Part shown: positions 13,159 to 15,332 of the stretch, piece by piece
How positions within the stretch are numbered: the stretch's first letter is position 1
Layout of the letters: the number at the start of each line of letters is the position of its first letter
Assembly: GCA_024403005.1 (NCBI GenBank)
Contig: JAKSSQ010000020.1
Coordinates: 1-15,332 of the forward strand
Reading direction: 5' to 3'
Length of the DNA: 15,332 bases
Source of the DNA: Clostridia bacterium
GTDB lineage: Bacteria > Bacillota > Clostridia > Peptostreptococcales > Anaerovoracaceae
Notes under the pieces: model-generated
Database searches by the model: none
The model's input: the letters and a program-made list of their open reading frames with translations, nothing else
Told to the model about the DNA's origin: nothing
Program-made: the position numbers and the translations under genes

Positions 13159-14082
13159 TTATCCCCAGAGATTTTCGGGGTAGAGGCCTGCATCCTTCTT
13201 TGCCTTCATGGCTGCAACGATGGCAGGTCTGTCTTCTTTGTAGGTTACGCCGTACCACTTTTCGGGGCAGCGCAGAACTGCAACTTCTGCCTTGCCGCCT
13301 TCGATAAGCTTGCTTACGGTAACGGGCAGCAGGTATTCGCCCTTTAAGGGGTTTTCCTTAAGGATTCTTTCCAGATCCGGCTTAAGGCCCTTCTTGAGCT
13401 CTTCCATAAAGCTTCCGGTGAATCCGAAGAGGTTCATGGATACGGGTGTTCCGTCTGCAACGTCTGTCCAGCTTGCGCCGTCGTCTTCGGTAAACTGGAT
13501 AACATCGCCGTTTCTCTGGATCTTAAGGCGTTCGTCGATGCCTGTAAGTCTGCCTTTTTCGTCGGTTCTGCATACGCCTCTTGCAACGCTTCCGTTTTCT
13601 GTAAGGGTATTTTCAATCTGGTAAGCAGCCATGCAGTAATCGTACTTTTCGCCGTCTTCTGCCTTGGAAAGATAGTCGTACATAATCTTAAAGGCTTCGG
13701 GGCCGTAGTAATCGTCTGCGTTTATAACTGCGAAGGGGCCGTCGATAAGGTCTCTAGCAGCCAGGATTGCGTGGCTTGTGCCCCAGGGCTTAACTCTGCC
13801 TTCGGGAATTTCGATGCCTTCGGGGATGTCTGTGAGTTCCTGGAATGCATACTTGATTTCCATACCCTTTGCAGCGCCTTTTTCCAGAATAGCTTCGAAA
13901 TCTTCTCTTATAGCTTCTTTAATAATGCATATAGCAGTTTCAAAACCGGCTCTTCTTGCGTCGTAAAGTGAAAAATCTATGATGAGTTCGCCGTTAGGTC
14001 CGATGGGGTCCATCTGCTTGAGTCCGCCGTAGCGGCTTCCCATGCCGGCTGCCATAACTACTAATACGGGTTTTTTGTTCAT
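13159..14082 (-). CDS. Sugar-phosphate-type nucleotidyltransferase (NTP_transferase family)
   Basis: A 307-residue protein with the N-terminal nucleotide-binding signature MAAGMGSRYGGLKQMDP (10-26), PWGTSHAILAARD (99-111) and the metal-binding NADDYYG (121-127, Asp123 and Asp124). These mark the glucose-1-phosphate nucleotidyltransferase superfamily, which joins an NTP to a sugar or polyol phosphate with release of pyrophosphate. The RYGGLKQ variant and the C-terminal KWYGVTYKEDRP segment fit a less-studied bacterial subgroup rather than RmlA, GalU or GlmU; no hexapeptide-repeat acyltransferase domain is attached. The ribosome site GAGAGGTG is well placed. It is divergent from the PAP2 gene across 52 bases. 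By inference it may take part in cell-surface glycan or lipid head-group synthesis; the substrate is unknown. Confidence 0.85.
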   Translation of the reverse strand: MNKKPVLVVMAAGMGSRYGGLKQMDPIGPNGELIIDFSLYDARRAGFETAICIIKEAIREDFEAILEKGAAKGMEIKYAFQELTDIPEGIEIPEGRVKPWGTSHAILAARDLIDGPFAVINADDYYGPEAFKIMYDYLSKAEDGEKYDYCMAAYQIENTLTENGSVARGVCRTDEKGRLTGIDERLKIQRNGDVIQFTEDDGASWTDVADGTPVSMNLFGFTGSFMEELKKGLKPDLERILKENPLKGEYLLPVTVSKLIEGGKAEVAVLRCPEKWYGVTYKEDRPAIVAAMKAKKDAGLYPENLWG

Positions 14083-14102
14083 AACACACCTCTCATAATG
14101 TT

Positions 14103-14131
14103 TTTATAGTACTTTATATGGTATACTACAA
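14103..14131 (-). promoter_or_regulatory. Candidate promoter for the nucleotidyltransferase
   Basis: On the minus strand TATAAA (14103-14108) has TTGTAG (14126-14131) 17 bases upstream. The -35 is weak. It overlaps the plus-strand promoter of the PAP2 gene, so the two divergent promoters probably compete for polymerase. Confidence 0.4.
14119..14127 (+). promoter_or_regulatory. Extended -10 promoter of the PAP2 gene, implying a leaderless message
   Basis: TGGTATACT is an extended -10 (TGn plus TATACT at 14122-14127). Only seven bases separate it from the ATG at 14135, so transcription would start at or next to the A of the start codon. No Shine-Dalgarno sequence exists upstream, which fits leaderless translation. 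No clear -35 is seen. Confidence 0.5.
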
Positions 14132-14134
14132 AAT

Positions 14135-14875
14135 ATGGAAAAGCAAACAAACAATACAAAAAAAGCGGTCCTTATCTTTCTTGGATACGCAGGGTTCGCC
14201 CTAATCGCCTGCTTAATGAAGACAGGTGCTCTTGCAGGTTTCGACAACGCTATAAGAGATGCAATTTTGTCCCTCAGATGCGGTGCGCTCACGGCCCTTT
14301 TCGTGCCCATAGCCCACAGCGGCAGCTGGTTCTCCGTAATGCCAATTTTAATCGTGCTTCTGGCGCTTCCGAAGACTCGCTGGTCCTACGGCATTCCCGC
14401 AGGTGCAGCAACAGCAGCGGCCCAGCTCTTCTACCAGGTTCTCAAGAGAATCTTCCGCAGAGCCCGCCCCGACATGGCTTTATGGCTCGTTAAGGAGCAC
14501 GGCTTCAGCTTCCCCAGCGGCCACAGCATCACGAGTTTCCTTCTGTACTCCATGCTAATCGTCCTCTTTATCTACTACTACGTTAACGAGGGCAGAACGC
14601 TGGTAATCTACAGAAAGAACCCCAAGCCCACGACAGCTTACTTTAAGAGCTTTAAAGGCACACTGGCTGCCTGCCTGCTCTGCGAGCTGTACATTGCGCT
14701 CATGGGAATTACAAGAGTATATGTCGGCGTTCACTGGCCCTCCGACGTTCTGGCCAGCTGGTGCCTTGGCATTGCAAATATCACCATCCTTTACATGGTT
14801 TTCTGCACAGGAAAGCCCTTGGTAAAGGAAGAAATCGTCTACGTGACCCCATGCGGGAAGGAGATTGAAAAATGA
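14135..14875 (+). CDS. PAP2-family membrane phosphatase
   Basis: A 246-residue integral membrane protein with all three PAP2 signature blocks: KRIFRRARP (104-112), PSGH (127-130) and RVYVGVHWPSD (194-204, with Arg194, His200 and Asp204). Such enzymes remove phosphate from lipid phosphates such as phosphatidic acid, phosphatidylglycerol phosphate or undecaprenyl pyrophosphate. About six hydrophobic segments are visible (roughly 12-32, 50-77, 86-103, 131-151, 173-192, 206-224). The insertion between blocks 2 and 3 (about 152-172) is polar. The start lacks a ribosome site but is directly preceded by an extended -10 element. The stop overlaps the start of the next gene (ATGA). The lipid substrate is unknown. 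Undecaprenyl-pyrophosphate phosphatase would fit the glycan-type nucleotidyltransferase next door, but that is inference. Confidence 0.92.
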   Translation: MEKQTNNTKKAVLIFLGYAGFALIACLMKTGALAGFDNAIRDAILSLRCGALTALFVPIAHSGSWFSVMPILIVLLALPKTRWSYGIPAGAATAAAQLFYQVLKRIFRRARPDMALWLVKEHGFSFPSGHSITSFLLYSMLIVLFIYYYVNEGRTLVIYRKNPKPTTAYFKSFKGTLAACLLCELYIALMGITRVYVGVHWPSDVLASWCLGIANITILYMVFCTGKPLVKEEIVYVTPCGKEIEK

Positions 14876-15332
14876 GCAGGAAACCTCTGATTGGCCTCAC
14901 ACCGTTCTTTAACGGCGAAGCAGACACAGCATGCGTCAGACCCACTTACAGCGAAGCCATCAAGCGTGCCGGCGGAATCCCCGTAGTTATCGCTTCTTAC
15001 AGCGACCTTACGGATTTCGAAGACATTCTGGACTCCCTGGACGGTATACTCTTTACCGGCGGCGAAGACGTTGACCCCAATTATTACGGCGAAAACATCG
15101 AAGAATTCTGCGGCGGCATAAGCCCGGACAGAGAAAAGCTGGAATTCCCCTTAATTAAGCTCTGCATCGAAAGAGACAAGCCCTTTATGGCAGTTTGCAG
15201 AGGCATGCAGGTTATGAACTGCACATGCGGCGGCACACTCTATCAGGATCTTAAGATCCAGGGCGGAGCAACATTTAACCACTCCAACGCAGCAGACGAC
15301 GGAAGACTGGCTGTACATAGCGTAAGCTATAC
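14872..15332 (+). CDS. Gamma-glutamyl-gamma-aminobutyrate hydrolase-like (C26, class I amidotransferase fold), N-terminal part
   Basis: The frame opens at ATG 14872 and runs 153 codons without a stop to the window end. MSRKPLIGLTPFF, GILFTGGEDVDPNYYG (58-73) and the nucleophile elbow AVCRGMQVMN (107-116, Cys109), then GGTLYQDL, match the PuuD/peptidase C26 family. Members hydrolyse gamma-glutamyl amide bonds using a Cys-His-Glu triad; the His and Glu would lie beyond the window. An AAGGAG ribosome site sits in the last codons of the PAP2 gene and the ATGA overlap shows translational coupling. The family usually serves polyamine or gamma-glutamyl compound breakdown, but coupling to a PAP2 phosphatase is not the classical puu arrangement, so the substrate is open. 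Confidence 0.9.
   Translation, partial: MSRKPLIGLTPFFNGEADTACVRPTYSEAIKRAGGIPVVIASYSDLTDFEDILDSLDGILFTGGEDVDPNYYGENIEEFCGGISPDREKLEFPLIKLCIERDKPFMAVCRGMQVMNCTCGGTLYQDLKIQGGATFNHSNAADDGRLAVHSVSY

Noticed and set aside
14104..14310. 68-codon minus-strand frame across the PAP2 start
   Set aside because: Antisense to the PAP2 N-terminus, covers both divergent promoters and lacks a ribosome site.
1..15332. CRISPR arrays, insertion sequences, tRNA/rRNA genes, prophage genes, toxin-antitoxin or defence systems
   Set aside because: None seen: no regularly spaced repeats beyond the two-unit leader repeat, no transposase or integrase motifs, and no terminal inverted repeats flanking any block.

Overview
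The window looks like the chromosome of an anaerobic, amino-acid-fermenting member of the Bacillota, probably class Clostridia. The grounds are a four-subunit 2-oxoacid:ferredoxin oxidoreductase, a family I CoA-transferase, an Fe-S enoate-reductase-type flavoprotein, strong AGGAGG ribosome sites, tight TAATG gene overlaps and roughly even base composition. Placement below class is not supported by anything visible. There are no rRNA or tRNA genes, CRISPR arrays, insertion sequences or phage genes.

Region 1 (1-8505, all minus strand) reads from right to left. It starts with a YtcJ-like amidohydrolase behind an extended -10 promoter, followed by a GC-rich hairpin with a poor U-tract. Then comes a compact run: a MinD/ArsA-like P-loop NTPase; the delta (ferredoxin), alpha, beta and gamma subunits of a VorB-type 2-oxoacid:ferredoxin oxidoreductase; CoA-transferase subunits A and B; an old-yellow-enzyme/FAD oxidoreductase; and the start of an OFA-type MFS transporter that leaves the window. 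A coherent reading, by inference, is oxidative decarboxylation of a 2-oxoacid to acyl-CoA with reduction of ferredoxin. CoA would then be transferred to another acid, reducing equivalents could be disposed of on an unsaturated acid or enoyl substrate, and a carboxylate would cross the membrane through the MFS protein.

Region 2 (8506-10042) is regulatory. It holds an intergenic stretch with outward promoters, two operator-like palindromes and a tandem 20-bp repeat. It also holds a 59-residue two-helix membrane protein gene on the plus strand, a strong bidirectional terminator, and a LysR-family regulator with its own TTGACA promoter and a palindrome at the predicted start site.

Region 3 (10043-14082, minus) carries three tandem paralogous M42 metallo-aminopeptidase genes that overlap each other, preceded by a sugar-phosphate-type nucleotidyltransferase. 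Region 4 (14135-15332, plus) is a divergent pair: a PAP2-family membrane phosphatase that appears to be transcribed without a leader, and a translationally coupled class I glutamine amidotransferase-like (C26) hydrolase cut by the window end.

Peptidases, an amidohydrolase and a C26 hydrolase flank a 2-oxoacid-oxidising operon. This suggests a locus for scavenging peptides and amides and fermenting the resulting amino acids; the substrates cannot be read from the sequence.
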